Positions 1 through 7,794 of a stretch of DNA of 64,000 bases are shown one piece after another (within the stretch, counting starts at the first letter, position 1; each line of letters begins with the position of its first letter). This DNA is from Micromonospora sp. HNM0581. Its GTDB lineage: Bacteria; Actinomycetota; Actinomycetes; Mycobacteriales; Micromonosporaceae. The DNA lies in NCBI RefSeq assembly GCF_012726175.1, contig NZ_JAASAD010000001.1, forward strand, positions 496,001 to 560,000, read 5' to 3'. Both the position numbers and the translations under genes were made by a program. The notes under the pieces are model-generated. The model was not told the origin of the DNA, ran no database searches, and worked only from the letters and a program-made list of their open reading frames with translations.

Positions 1-1
1 C

Positions 2-922
2 GCCGGCACCCTGGCCACCCACCTCTACGACGAGCGCACCGTGGTGGCCACCTCGGCCACGCTCGCGCTGGGCGGGCGGTTCGACACGGTCGCCCGCGCG
101 CTGGGCCTCGACGCGCCGCCACCGGAACCACCGTCGCCGGCTGCCGCCGCCCTGGCCAGGGCCACCCAGCGACCGGCCGGTGGCGGCGAGACGACCGATG
201 GTGTCGTGCCCACCCGGCCGGGCGGTGCGGGTGCGGCGACCGACTCCGGGCTCGGATGGCGTTCGCTGGACGTCGGCTCGCCGTTCGACTATCCCCGCCA
301 GGGCATCCTCTACGTGGCCGCCCACCTGCCCCGACCGGGGGCTTCCGGGCTGCCCGAGGCCGCCGGAGAGGAACTGCTCGCGCTGGTCACCGCGCTCGGT
401 GGGCGTACGCTCGGGCTCTTCTCCTCGCGGCGGGCCGCGCAACAGGCGGCGGAGCTGCTACGCGCCCGGACCGATCTGCCGGTGCTGCTTCAGGGTGAAG
501 AGGCGTTGCCGCTGCTGGTCCGCCGGTTCCGCGAGGAACGGTCGAGTTGCCTGTTCGGGGTGATGTCGTTGTGGCAGGGGGTCGACGTCCCCGGCGATTC
601 GTGTCAACTTGTAGTGATAGATCGACTTCCTTTTCCTCGTCCCGACGAACCGCTCGCCGCAGCTCGTGCGGCAGCGGTGGACGCGCAGGGCGGCTCCGGC
701 TTCGCCGCGGTGAGCGTCCCGATCGCGGCGGTCCGGCTTGCTCAGGGCGTGGGCCGACTGATCCGCGCCAACGGTGACCGGGGCGTGGTGGCGGTGCTGG
801 ACTCCCGGTTGGAGACGGCCCGTAGCTACGGGTCCTTCCTGCGCCGCTCACTGCCTCCGTTCTGGTACACGACCCGCCCGGAGGTGGCCCGGGGGGCGCT
901 CACCCGTCTCGCCGCCAGCTGA
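2..922 (+). CDS. DinG/Rad3-type ATP-dependent DNA helicase, C-terminal part (5' end outside window)
   Basis: The reading frame is open from base 2, so the start lies left of the window and only about 306 C-terminal residues are seen. The part present is the second helicase domain of the XPD/DinG (HELICc2) type. It contains VVATSATLALGG at the domain start, then SLWQGVDVPGDSC with IDRLPFPRPDEPL, and finally RLAQGVGRLIRANGDRG, which carries the motif VI arginines. Family members are superfamily 2 helicases that unwind damaged or structured DNA, usually with an N-terminal iron-sulfur domain; that part is not visible here. A stretch of about 55 residues rich in Ala, Pro and Gly (window bases 110-250) is inserted after the first motif. 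It converges on the AI-2E exporter across a strong hairpin. Confidence 0.9.
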   Translation, partial: AGTLATHLYDERTVVATSATLALGGRFDTVARALGLDAPPPEPPSPAAAALARATQRPAGGGETTDGVVPTRPGGAGAATDSGLGWRSLDVGSPFDYPRQGILYVAAHLPRPGASGLPEAAGEELLALVTALGGRTLGLFSSRRAAQQAAELLRARTDLPVLLQGEEALPLLVRRFREERSSCLFGVMSLWQGVDVPGDSCQLVVIDRLPFPRPDEPLAAARAAAVDAQGGSGFAAVSVPIAAVRLAQGVGRLIRANGDRGVVAVLDSRLETARSYGSFLRRSLPPFWYTTRPEVARGALTRLAAS

Positions 923-923
923 G

Positions 924-949
924 CCGTCCGGGCGGTACCGCCCGGACGG
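924..949. terminator. Bidirectional terminator hairpin between convergent genes
   Basis: A 26-base perfect palindrome starts 2 bases after the helicase stop codon. The arms CCGTCCGGGCG and CGCCCGGACGG enclose a four-base centre. No T-tract follows, as is usual for actinomycete terminators. Its position between two convergent genes makes termination the likely role. Confidence 0.8.
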
Positions 950-1006
950 TGGCGGACCGCTGGCGGTCCCAGGGCCCCCGGACGGGATCAGGGTGTCCGG
1001 GCGGGG

Positions 1007-2305
1007 TCAGGGTGTCCGGGCGGCGACGACCACCGCGTCGGGAGGGGTGTCGGGGACGCGCCGGGCGGCGAGGCGGCGTACGGCCGTGTTGAGCACCGCG
1101 ATGACGGGCACCGCGACCAGTGCTCCGGTGATTCCCGCGAGCACCACGCCGGCAGCCAGGCCGATGATCACCGCGAGCGGGTGGATGGCGACCGCCCTAC
1201 CCATGATCAACGGCTGGAGGATGTGACCCTCCACCTGCTGCACGCCGATCACCACACCAAGGATGATCAATGCGGTGACCGGGCCACTGTCGACCAGCGC
1301 CACGAGCACCGCCACACCTCCGGAGAGAGTCGCACCGACGATCGGGATGAACGCGCCGAGGAAGACCAGGGCGGCCAGCGGGAAGGCGAACGGGATGTCG
1401 AAGATGACGAGGAAGATGCCGATGCCCACGGCATCGATGAACGCGACGAGCACCGTTGCCCGGACGTAGGCGACAAGCGTCGCCCACGCGGCCCGACCTG
1501 CGTCGTCGACCTTCCAGCGTGCGGCGACGGGCAGCAGCCGGACCAGGAACCGCCAGATGATGTTGCCGTCGCGCAGGAAGAAGAAGGTGGCGAAGAGGAC
1601 CAGCACCGTGCCGGTCAGCACCTCGGCCAGGGTGGTCGCGGTGGAGAGGGCACCGCTGGTGAACCGCTCGGTGTTGTCGTCGACCCACTGCTGGGTCTCC
1701 TCGATGTACCGGTCGAGGTCGTTGTCCGACAGGTGCAGCGGCCCGGTCTTCAGCCAGTCCTGGATCTGTTGCAGACCCTGGGTCGACTTCGCGGCCAGCT
1801 CCGGAACACCCTCGATGAACTCGTTGACCACCAGGGTGAGCGTGCCGATCACCGCGGCCAACCCGGTGACCAGCACCACCGCGGTGGCCAGTGACCGTGG
1901 CAGGCGGGCCCGGAGCAGCCAACCGACCGCGGGCGCCAGCAGTGCCGACAGCAGCAGCGCCACCGCCAACGGGATGATCACGATCCGTATCGTGCCGACG
2001 AGTTCCAGCAACGCCCAGAAGACGATGCCGACGACGATCAGCCGCCAACACCAGGCAGCGGCGATCCGCAGCGCGTGCGGCACATCCGCGTCGTCGCGGC
2101 TGGCAGTCGAGTTGTGCAGCGGGGCGGGTGTCTCGGCACCCACCACGGTCGCCGACGCCGGTGCCACCGGCCCAGGGCTCGACACCGACGCCACGTTCAC
2201 CGGCCCGGGCTCTTCGGGCGGCGCCGGACGGCCCGCTCGAACCGATTCCCGGCCCGACTCGTACGCGCGACGCAGCCGTCCGCGTATCCGCTCCAAGCGG
2301 CTCAA
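1007..2305 (-). CDS. AI-2E family (PerM/UPF0118) membrane transporter
   Basis: About 432 residues. An N-terminal hydrophilic tail of roughly 75 residues rich in Arg, Pro and Ala precedes about eight hydrophobic segments. The hallmark second half is present: FATFFFLRDG, FLGAFIPIVGATLSG, and VQQVEGHILQPLIMGR close to the last helices. Family members form homo-oligomeric pores; the founding name comes from autoinducer-2 export, but most homologues have no proven substrate and some exchange Na+ and H+. A TTG at 2305 is chosen because GGGAGG lies 5 bases upstream; the GTG at 2311 would overlap that ribosome binding site. The last codons and stop are duplicated downstream (988-1023). Confidence 0.88.
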   Translation of the reverse strand: MSRLERIRGRLRRAYESGRESVRAGRPAPPEEPGPVNVASVSSPGPVAPASATVVGAETPAPLHNSTASRDDADVPHALRIAAAWCWRLIVVGIVFWALLELVGTIRIVIIPLAVALLLSALLAPAVGWLLRARLPRSLATAVVLVTGLAAVIGTLTLVVNEFIEGVPELAAKSTQGLQQIQDWLKTGPLHLSDNDLDRYIEETQQWVDDNTERFTSGALSTATTLAEVLTGTVLVLFATFFFLRDGNIIWRFLVRLLPVAARWKVDDAGRAAWATLVAYVRATVLVAFIDAVGIGIFLVIFDIPFAFPLAALVFLGAFIPIVGATLSGGVAVLVALVDSGPVTALIILGVVIGVQQVEGHILQPLIMGRAVAIHPLAVIIGLAAGVVLAGITGALVAVPVIAVLNTAVRRLAARRVPDTPPDAVVVAARTP

Positions 2306-2472
2306 GCGCACCTCCCGGCAGATCCTCGCCTGCGCACTGCGTCAGGTCGGACAGGATACGCCCGACCACGTGACGGTAGGACGGTTTCGCCACCCACAGT
2401 GCCCCGTCCGAACCGGCCGCTAACCGGTGACCACCGACGGAGGACGAGGGACGACACGGTAGCGTCTGCGGC

Positions 2473-2811
2473 GTGACCGCCGACGCTGACCTCGACTCCG
2501 GCCTGCCGATCCGACTACTGCACGACCGCGTGCTGGTGCGGATGGAGGGCAGCGACGGCGAGCGGCGTTCCAGCGCCGGCATCGTGATCCCCGCCACCGC
2601 GGCGGTCGGCAAACGCCTCGCGTGGGCTACCGCGGTCGGGGTCGGGCCCAACGTGCGGGCCGTCGTCTCCGGTGACCGGGTGCTCTTCGACCCCGACGAC
2701 CGCTCCGAGGTCGAGCTGCACGGTCGGGGCTACGTGCTGCTGCGGGAACGTGACGTGCACGCGGTGGCCGCCGAACGGGTCGAGGAGAACGCGACAGGTC
2801 TGTATCTCTGA
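2473..2811 (+). CDS. GroES-like co-chaperonin family protein
   Basis: A 112-residue protein with the chaperonin-10 fold signature: IRLLHDRVLVRME, GIVIPATA, the loop VGVGPNVRAVVSGDRVLF, and YVLLRERDVHAV. It is longer than canonical GroES (about 97-100 residues) and is not next to groEL, which lies alone at 20.8-22.4 kb. It has no CIRCE element nearby. The mobile loop (GKRLAWATA instead of the usual GKPQEG-type region) is atypical, so it may be a paralogue instead of the housekeeping partner. It starts with GTG; no good ribosome binding site is visible within 15 bases. It is divergent from the AI-2E exporter gene. Confidence 0.85.
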   Translation: MTADADLDSGLPIRLLHDRVLVRMEGSDGERRSSAGIVIPATAAVGKRLAWATAVGVGPNVRAVVSGDRVLFDPDDRSEVELHGRGYVLLRERDVHAVAAERVEENATGLYL

Positions 2812-2898
2812 CCGACCTCGCCGCCCTCGACCGGCCCCGTGTCGTTTGCCGCGCTCCCCGGCGGGAAGCCAGCCGCACCACCGGCCTGGGGAGGGACG

Positions 2899-3066
2899 AT
2901 GCCGGTATTCGTGAAGAAGGTGCTGGCCTGGGGAAGCCTCGCGTTTCTGATCTACTTCATGGCGTTCCGGCCGGACGGCGCCGCACAGATGTTCAAAGCC
3001 ATCGGTGCGGCCCTGATGATGATGGCCCAGGGGCTCGGGGACTTTCTCACCAGCCTGATGACCTGA
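2899..3066 (+). CDS. Small single-pass membrane protein of unknown function
   Basis: A 55-residue ORF starting at ATG 2899 with GGGGAGGG eight bases upstream. Two basic residues at positions 6-7 precede one hydrophobic segment (about residues 8-22) and a Met-rich amphipathic second half (FKAIGAALMMMAQGLGDFL). An upstream in-frame start at 2839 lacks a ribosome binding site. It follows the GroES-like gene by 87 bases and is closed by a strong hairpin. I do not recognise a named family. The excellent ribosome binding site and clean membrane topology argue that it is translated. Confidence 0.65.
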   Translation: MPVFVKKVLAWGSLAFLIYFMAFRPDGAAQMFKAIGAALMMMAQGLGDFLTSLMT

Positions 3067-3071
3067 GCACA

Positions 3072-3108
3072 GCCGGCCTGCCGGTCAGCCCACGACCGGC
3101 AGGCCGGC
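3072..3108. terminator. Bidirectional terminator hairpin
   Basis: A perfect 15-bp stem (GCCGGCCTGCCGGTC and its complement) encloses a 7-base loop. It sits exactly between the stop codons of the small membrane protein and the PrsW-type protease, which converge. Confidence 0.85.
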
Positions 3109-3116
3109 GTCGGCGG

Positions 3117-4571
3117 TCAGTGGTGGCCGGGCGGCCAGGGTGTGGCGGGTGGTGGCCCGTACCAGCCCTGCTGGCGGTAGCCGGCGGGGAACGCGGGCGG
3201 TGGGGGCGGCGCGGTCAGCACCACCGGAATCGGGACGACCGGCTCTTCGGGTGCCTCCACCGCCCGCTGCGAACCGTCCGGGAACTTCAGTAGATAGCGG
3301 TGCCCGTCCCAGACGCCGACCGGTGACTGCGGGTCGCGGCCTACGAAGTACGACCGGTACGCGGCGATGGCACGGAGCAGTTCCTGTTCCTCCCGGGCCG
3401 TGCGGTCCCGGTCCGCGGGACGGCGGTCCAGCCCACGGGCGGCACCGTCGCGCAGCAGCGCCAACCGGGTGGCCGCGAACTGGTAGCCGCGCATCGCCCG
3501 TACACCGGCGTCGCCGGCCACCCGCCGGGCCCACACCCGGGCCGCGTGCCGTCGGCCGAGGCTGCTCAATGCGGCCACCTCCGGTGGCGTGAGCCAGCCG
3601 GCCCGGACGTAGTCCGGCAGCACCCGCTCGGTGAGCCGTCCCTCCCAGGCCCGCAGCCACACTGCCAGGCCGACCATGGCGAAGAAGATCGGCACCATCA
3701 CGCCGACGAAACCGAAGAGGGAGATCAACACCTGTCCGGTGGCCTGGGTCAGCGTCGGCAGCAGGTTCCACGTCCCGTGCAGCATCATCGCCAGCAGCAG
3801 CCCGGCGACCGGGGCGAAGAACCGCACCCTGCGGTCGGCCGAACGGGCGGCGATACCGAGCCCGATACCGGCCATCGAGGTGAACAACGGGTGGGCGAAC
3901 CCGAAGAGCAGGATCCGGACGATGAAAATGGCGATGACCTGTTGCGCCCCGGTCGCCGGACCGTACTGCTCGACCCCCGACGCATATCCCAACCCACCCA
4001 GGTAGAGGATGTTCTCCACCATGGCGAAGCCGATCGCGGAGAGCCCGCAGTAGACGAGGCCGTCGGTGATGCCGGACCACTCGCGCCGACGGAAAACCAG
4101 CAACAGGATCGGCCCGAGGGTCTTCGTCAGTTCCTCGATGAAGGGCGCGACCAGGACGGCGGTGAGCGCGACCGGCAAGCCCTGGTCCTCGAACCAACCG
4201 GCTGCCGTCTCGTTCACCCTGAGTGACGCCGCAGTGGAGACGAACGCGCCCCAGGTGAAGCAGAAGATCAGATACTTCAGCGGCTCAGGCTCGTAGCGAT
4301 CCAGCCAGAGGAAGCAGGCCACCAGCACCGGCACCGGCAGTACCGCCGCGGCGGTACCGACCAGCAGCGCCTCCGGGCCCAGACTCGTGCCGAGGGTGAA
4401 GAGCATGAAGATCGCGCAGGCCGCGATCAGGATGATCACCCCGACCAGTACCAGCGCCCGCCGCCAACTGAGGCGACGGCGTGGCATTGCGGGTACGCCG
4501 CCGTCCTCGCCGGGTGCGGCGGGCACTGATGGCGACGGCGGCAGCGATCCGCCGGACGGGGTGACGGCCAT
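3117..4571 (-). CDS. PrsW family intramembrane metalloprotease
   Basis: A 484-residue polytopic protein. The PrsW catalytic signatures are intact: FIEELTK (Glu146-Glu147), FAMVENILY (Glu184, Asn185), FAHPLFTSMAG (His225) and MLHGTWNL (His263), spread over roughly eight membrane helices. Family members cleave membrane-bound anti-sigma factors or related proteins in regulated intramembrane proteolysis. The C-terminal 170 residues are cytoplasmic and include a Pro-rich tail. The upstream in-frame GTG at 4613 was not used because ATG 4571 begins the conserved N-terminal region. No sigma/anti-sigma pair is adjacent, so the substrate is not indicated by context. Confidence 0.9.
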   Translation of the reverse strand: MAVTPSGGSLPPSPSVPAAPGEDGGVPAMPRRRLSWRRALVLVGVIILIAACAIFMLFTLGTSLGPEALLVGTAAAVLPVPVLVACFLWLDRYEPEPLKYLIFCFTWGAFVSTAASLRVNETAAGWFEDQGLPVALTAVLVAPFIEELTKTLGPILLLVFRRREWSGITDGLVYCGLSAIGFAMVENILYLGGLGYASGVEQYGPATGAQQVIAIFIVRILLFGFAHPLFTSMAGIGLGIAARSADRRVRFFAPVAGLLLAMMLHGTWNLLPTLTQATGQVLISLFGFVGVMVPIFFAMVGLAVWLRAWEGRLTERVLPDYVRAGWLTPPEVAALSSLGRRHAARVWARRVAGDAGVRAMRGYQFAATRLALLRDGAARGLDRRPADRDRTAREEQELLRAIAAYRSYFVGRDPQSPVGVWDGHRYLLKFPDGSQRAVEAPEEPVVPIPVVLTAPPPPPAFPAGYRQQGWYGPPPATPWPPGHH

Positions 4572-4670
4572 GCGGTCAGCGTAGTCATGCCCGACGCGGG
4601 TGGCCGGGCGCATGGCCGTCCGGGCAACTCGGAATCGTCCGGCCGCAGCGTGCGGTCCACCGACAGTCGC

Positions 4671-5933
4671 TCAGCCGACCGGCGGGGCTGCGGGCCGCTG
4701 CGCGGCCGGTTCCGGCCCGGCCGCTACACCCGGTCGGTTCAGTTCCCCGAAGGAACGGCGCACCAGCTGGTTCGCCTCCTCCTGGCTGATGCCGGAGGCC
4801 ACCAGCAGGTCACTTGCGGTGGTACGTACCTGAGCCACCACCACACTGCCGGAGAAACCAACCCCGTCGCCGTAGGCCCGACCGGCCTCGCTGACGGCCC
4901 GTAGCGACCACTCCCGGGCCTGTTCGGGCTCCTCGCCCTGGGCGAACTCCTTCGTCAACAAGCGCACCGCCTCCGCGAGGTGGGCGATCGCATCGGGCAT
5001 CGGTTCCGGCACCGGCTCCTCGTCCTCGACCAGAGTCACCGCACGTCGGATCAGCGTGCCGCTGTTGCGCATCGCCCGGTCGATCGGGTCGGCCGCCTCC
5101 GCGTAGTGGGTGAGTTCGCTGCGCCGGTGCCACCGCGCCGGGGACAGCAACGCGGTCTCCTTCGCCCCCTCGATCGCCTCGCCGAGGGCGGCCAGTTCCT
5201 GCTTGTTGTTCCGCAGCCGGTCCAGCGCCTGCTGGATACTGTCCCGGTTACGGTCCCGCAGTCCGTCGGCGGTGATGTCGAGCTGCCCGGCCAGCAGGTC
5301 CAATGCCGGTCGCGCCGCCCGGTTGAGCACCCGTAGCGGATTGAGTGGCAACAGGATCGCGGTGACCAGGAGCGCGATGCCGCCGCCGACGATCGCGTCG
5401 ATGAACCGGGGCAGTTCCAGGTCCTCCACCGACGGACTGAGTGTCACGATCAGTACCGCGGTCGCGGCGGCCTGGATGACGATGGCGACGCTGCCACCGG
5501 CGAAGACGGTGAGCACGATGGCGGAGGTGACGACCAGCCCGAGTTGCCACGGCCCGGTGCCCAGAAGGTAGATGAGCAGGTCGCCGACGAGCACGCCGAC
5601 ACCCACCCCGAGAATCAGTTCGATGGTCCGGCGGAACCGCTGGCCCACCGAGACGGCAAGCGTGCCGACGGCGGAGATCGGAGCGAAGACCGGCTGCGGA
5701 TTTCCCAACAGCTCGTGCGCGGCCAGCCAGGCCAACCCGGCAGCCAGACCTGCCTGGGCGGCCAGCCCGAGCGACAGGCGTACCCGGTGCAGCCGGTCCC
5801 GTAGGCTGGCCTTCCCACGGTGGTGCAGCTGCGCCATGGTCTCGGCGATCCGGGCCGTGTCGACGTCGGACCGGCCGTCCCGCTCGCCGTCACGACGCAG
5901 CAGCCGTGACAGTCCGTTCCGGGCCACCGCCAT
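4671..5933 (-). CDS. FUSC/aromatic-acid-exporter-like membrane protein
   Basis: About 420 residues. An N-terminal cytoplasmic stretch ends in a basic amphipathic region. Six closely spaced hydrophobic segments follow (about residues 55-200), including the conserved block PQPVFAPISAVGTLAVSVGQ followed by ELILGVGVGVLVGD. The second half is cytoplasmic and helical. This architecture matches FUSC or aromatic acid exporter family proteins, whose substrate is generally unproven. ATG 5933 is preferred over an upstream start at 6047 because the extra 38 residues are Arg/Pro-rich and unlike the family. A divergent FAD oxidase begins 231 bases away. Confidence 0.8.
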   Translation of the reverse strand: MAVARNGLSRLLRRDGERDGRSDVDTARIAETMAQLHHRGKASLRDRLHRVRLSLGLAAQAGLAAGLAWLAAHELLGNPQPVFAPISAVGTLAVSVGQRFRRTIELILGVGVGVLVGDLLIYLLGTGPWQLGLVVTSAIVLTVFAGGSVAIVIQAAATAVLIVTLSPSVEDLELPRFIDAIVGGGIALLVTAILLPLNPLRVLNRAARPALDLLAGQLDITADGLRDRNRDSIQQALDRLRNNKQELAALGEAIEGAKETALLSPARWHRRSELTHYAEAADPIDRAMRNSGTLIRRAVTLVEDEEPVPEPMPDAIAHLAEAVRLLTKEFAQGEEPEQAREWSLRAVSEAGRAYGDGVGFSGSVVVAQVRTTASDLLVASGISQEEANQLVRRSFGELNRPGVAAGPEPAAQRPAAPPVG

Positions 5934-6164
5934 GGCCGGGACTACCCACCTGACGCCCGGACATTCCCGCCGGCGCGGCACCTCACCCGGGCGGTGGCGC
6001 CCGCTCCCGCCCGGGTGCCGGATCGGACCGCCGACGGCGGTGACCACATGGTGACCGGCCCCCGTCCGGGTGGCCGCTTCGGGTGCGACATCCGGCTTCC
6101 AGCGGCGGTGCGCGTTGTCGACCCAGGTTGATGATCACAAGTGCCCGGTCGTAGCCTCGGCCGC

Positions 6165-7565
6165 ATGGCCACCTCCCGCCTCCTCGAAGAGCTGCGTTCC
6201 ACCATCGGACCGGATGCGGTGCTCACCGATCCGGATCTGCTGCGTGGGCACGAGCGGGACGAGGCCGACCTGTGTACGTCGGCGACACCGCTGGTGGTGA
6301 CCCGGCCGCGTAGTACCGAGGAGGTCGCCGCGGTGGTCCGGGCGGCCGGGCGGCACGGCGTACCGGTGGTGCCGCAGGGTGCGCGTACCGGGCTGGCGGG
6401 CGCGGCGAACGCCGTCGACGGTGCGGTGGTGATCAGCACCACCGCGATGGACGCGATCCTGGAGATCGACCCGGTGAGCCGGATCGCGGTCGTCCAGCCG
6501 GGCGTGGTGAACGCCACGCTCAGCGCGGCGGTGGGCGGGCACGGCCTGTGGTATCCGCCCGACCCGGGATCCTGGGAGTCGTCCACCGTCGGCGGCAACG
6601 CCGCCACCAACGCGGGAGGCATGTGCTGCGTCAAGTACGGCGTGACCGCCGAGTACGTGCTCGGGCTGGAGGTGGTGCTCGCCTCCGGCGAGGTGCTGCG
6701 CACCGGACGACGTACCGCCAAGGGTGTCGCCGGCTACGACCTGACCCGGCTCTTCGTCGGATCGGAGGGCACCCTCGGGGTGATCACCGAGGTGACGGTG
6801 GCGCTGCGACCCGCTCCGGCGGAGTCACTGACCCTGGTGGCCGTGTTCGGATCGACTGCCGGGGCAGGCGAGGCGGTGGCCCGGATCGCCGTCGAGGGGC
6901 TCTCCCCCAGCCTGCTGGAGCTGCTCGACCGCACCCACCTGACGGCGATCGAGGCGTACCGGCCGATGGGGTTACGGACCGACGCGGAGGCGCTGCTGCT
7001 GGCCTGCGCCGACACCGGTCCCCGGGCGACAGCTGACCTCGCCGAGTTGGCTGCGGTCTGCGAGGCGGCCGGTGCCGAGGAGGTGTACGCGGCCAGCGAT
7101 GCCGTGGAGGCCGCCGCGCTGTTGCAGGCCCGCCGATCGGCGCACCCGGCCATGGAGAGGTACGCCGCGCAGACGTACCCGGGCGGTAAGGGTGGTCTGA
7201 TCATCGACGACGTGGCGGTTCCCCGGGCAGCGCTGGCCGCCCTGCTCGACGGCGTGTCCCGGATCGCGGTCGAGTGCCAGGTACCGATCGGGGTGGTCGG
7301 TCATGCCGGCGACGGCAACATGCATCCCAACATCGTCATCGACCGGGCCGATCCGGCGAGCCTGGAGCGCGGCCGGCGAGCCTTCGACGAGATCATGCGG
7401 TTGGGGCTGGACCTGGGCGGCACCTGCACCGGTGAGCACGGCGTCGGCCTGCTCAAACGGGACTGGCTGGCCCGGGAGATCGGTCCGGTGGGTGTCCGGG
7501 TACACCAGGCGATCAAGGCGGCGCTCGACCCGACCGGCCTGCTCAACCCGGGGAAGGTGCTCTGA
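6165..7565 (+). CDS. FAD-linked oxidase, GlcD/D-lactate dehydrogenase type
   Basis: A 466-residue two-domain flavoprotein. The N-terminal FAD_binding_4 (PCMH) domain includes VVPQGARTGLAGAAN and GNAATNAGGMCCVKYG, followed by GLEVVLASGEVL and RLFVGSEGTLGVITEVTVA. The C-terminal FAD-oxidase domain has GHAGDGNMHPN and GTCTGEHGVGLLKR, which hold substrate- and metal-binding His residues. Such enzymes oxidise 2-hydroxy acids (glycolate, D-lactate, D-2-hydroxyglutarate); the sequence alone does not decide which. ATG 6165 is preferred over GTG 6141. It stands alone, convergent with glpD across 230 bases. Confidence 0.9.
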   Translation: MATSRLLEELRSTIGPDAVLTDPDLLRGHERDEADLCTSATPLVVTRPRSTEEVAAVVRAAGRHGVPVVPQGARTGLAGAANAVDGAVVISTTAMDAILEIDPVSRIAVVQPGVVNATLSAAVGGHGLWYPPDPGSWESSTVGGNAATNAGGMCCVKYGVTAEYVLGLEVVLASGEVLRTGRRTAKGVAGYDLTRLFVGSEGTLGVITEVTVALRPAPAESLTLVAVFGSTAGAGEAVARIAVEGLSPSLLELLDRTHLTAIEAYRPMGLRTDAEALLLACADTGPRATADLAELAAVCEAAGAEEVYAASDAVEAAALLQARRSAHPAMERYAAQTYPGGKGGLIIDDVAVPRAALAALLDGVSRIAVECQVPIGVVGHAGDGNMHPNIVIDRADPASLERGRRAFDEIMRLGLDLGGTCTGEHGVGLLKRDWLAREIGPVGVRVHQAIKAALDPTGLLNPGKVL

Positions 7566-7587
7566 ACTGCCGCGACGCCCCCGATGG

Positions 7588-7752
7588 CTAGCCGACCAGT
7601 TCGGCGGGCGTGTTCTGCGTGCGCAGCAGCAGGATCTCCTCCGCCACCGGCGGCCGTTCCTCCCCGGGGCAGTCCTGCGAGGTGATCAGGCCGGTCGAGG
7701 TGACTCCGTCACCGGCACAGTCGATGCACTTCCAGCGCCCGTCGGGCGCCAC
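7588..7752 (-). CDS. Unassigned Cys-containing small ORF in frame with and directly downstream of glpD
   Basis: Directly after the glpD TGA (7795-7797), the same reading frame stays open for 68 sense codons down to a TAG at 7588. Third positions are strongly G/C, as in real genes here, and the peptide is varied, with WKCIDC and a further Cys (CPGEERP). The only good in-frame start is GTG 7752, giving 54 residues; no Shine-Dalgarno sequence is visible. It could be a small zinc-binding-type protein, a readthrough extension of GlpD, or an eroded gene. No family is recognised. Confidence 0.4.
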   Translation of the reverse strand: MAPDGRWKCIDCAGDGVTSTGLITSQDCPGEERPPVAEEILLLRTQNTPAELVG

Positions 7753-7794
7753 GTTCAGGGTGCGTAGCGGACCATCGGGCGCGTCGTTCTGGAG

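Noticed and set aside
1197..2651. Long minus-strand frame (484 codons) overlapping the AI-2E exporter
   Set aside because: Arg/Pro-rich translation and it runs through the exporter and the opposite-strand GroES-like gene in another frame; a shadow of high-GC coding sequence.
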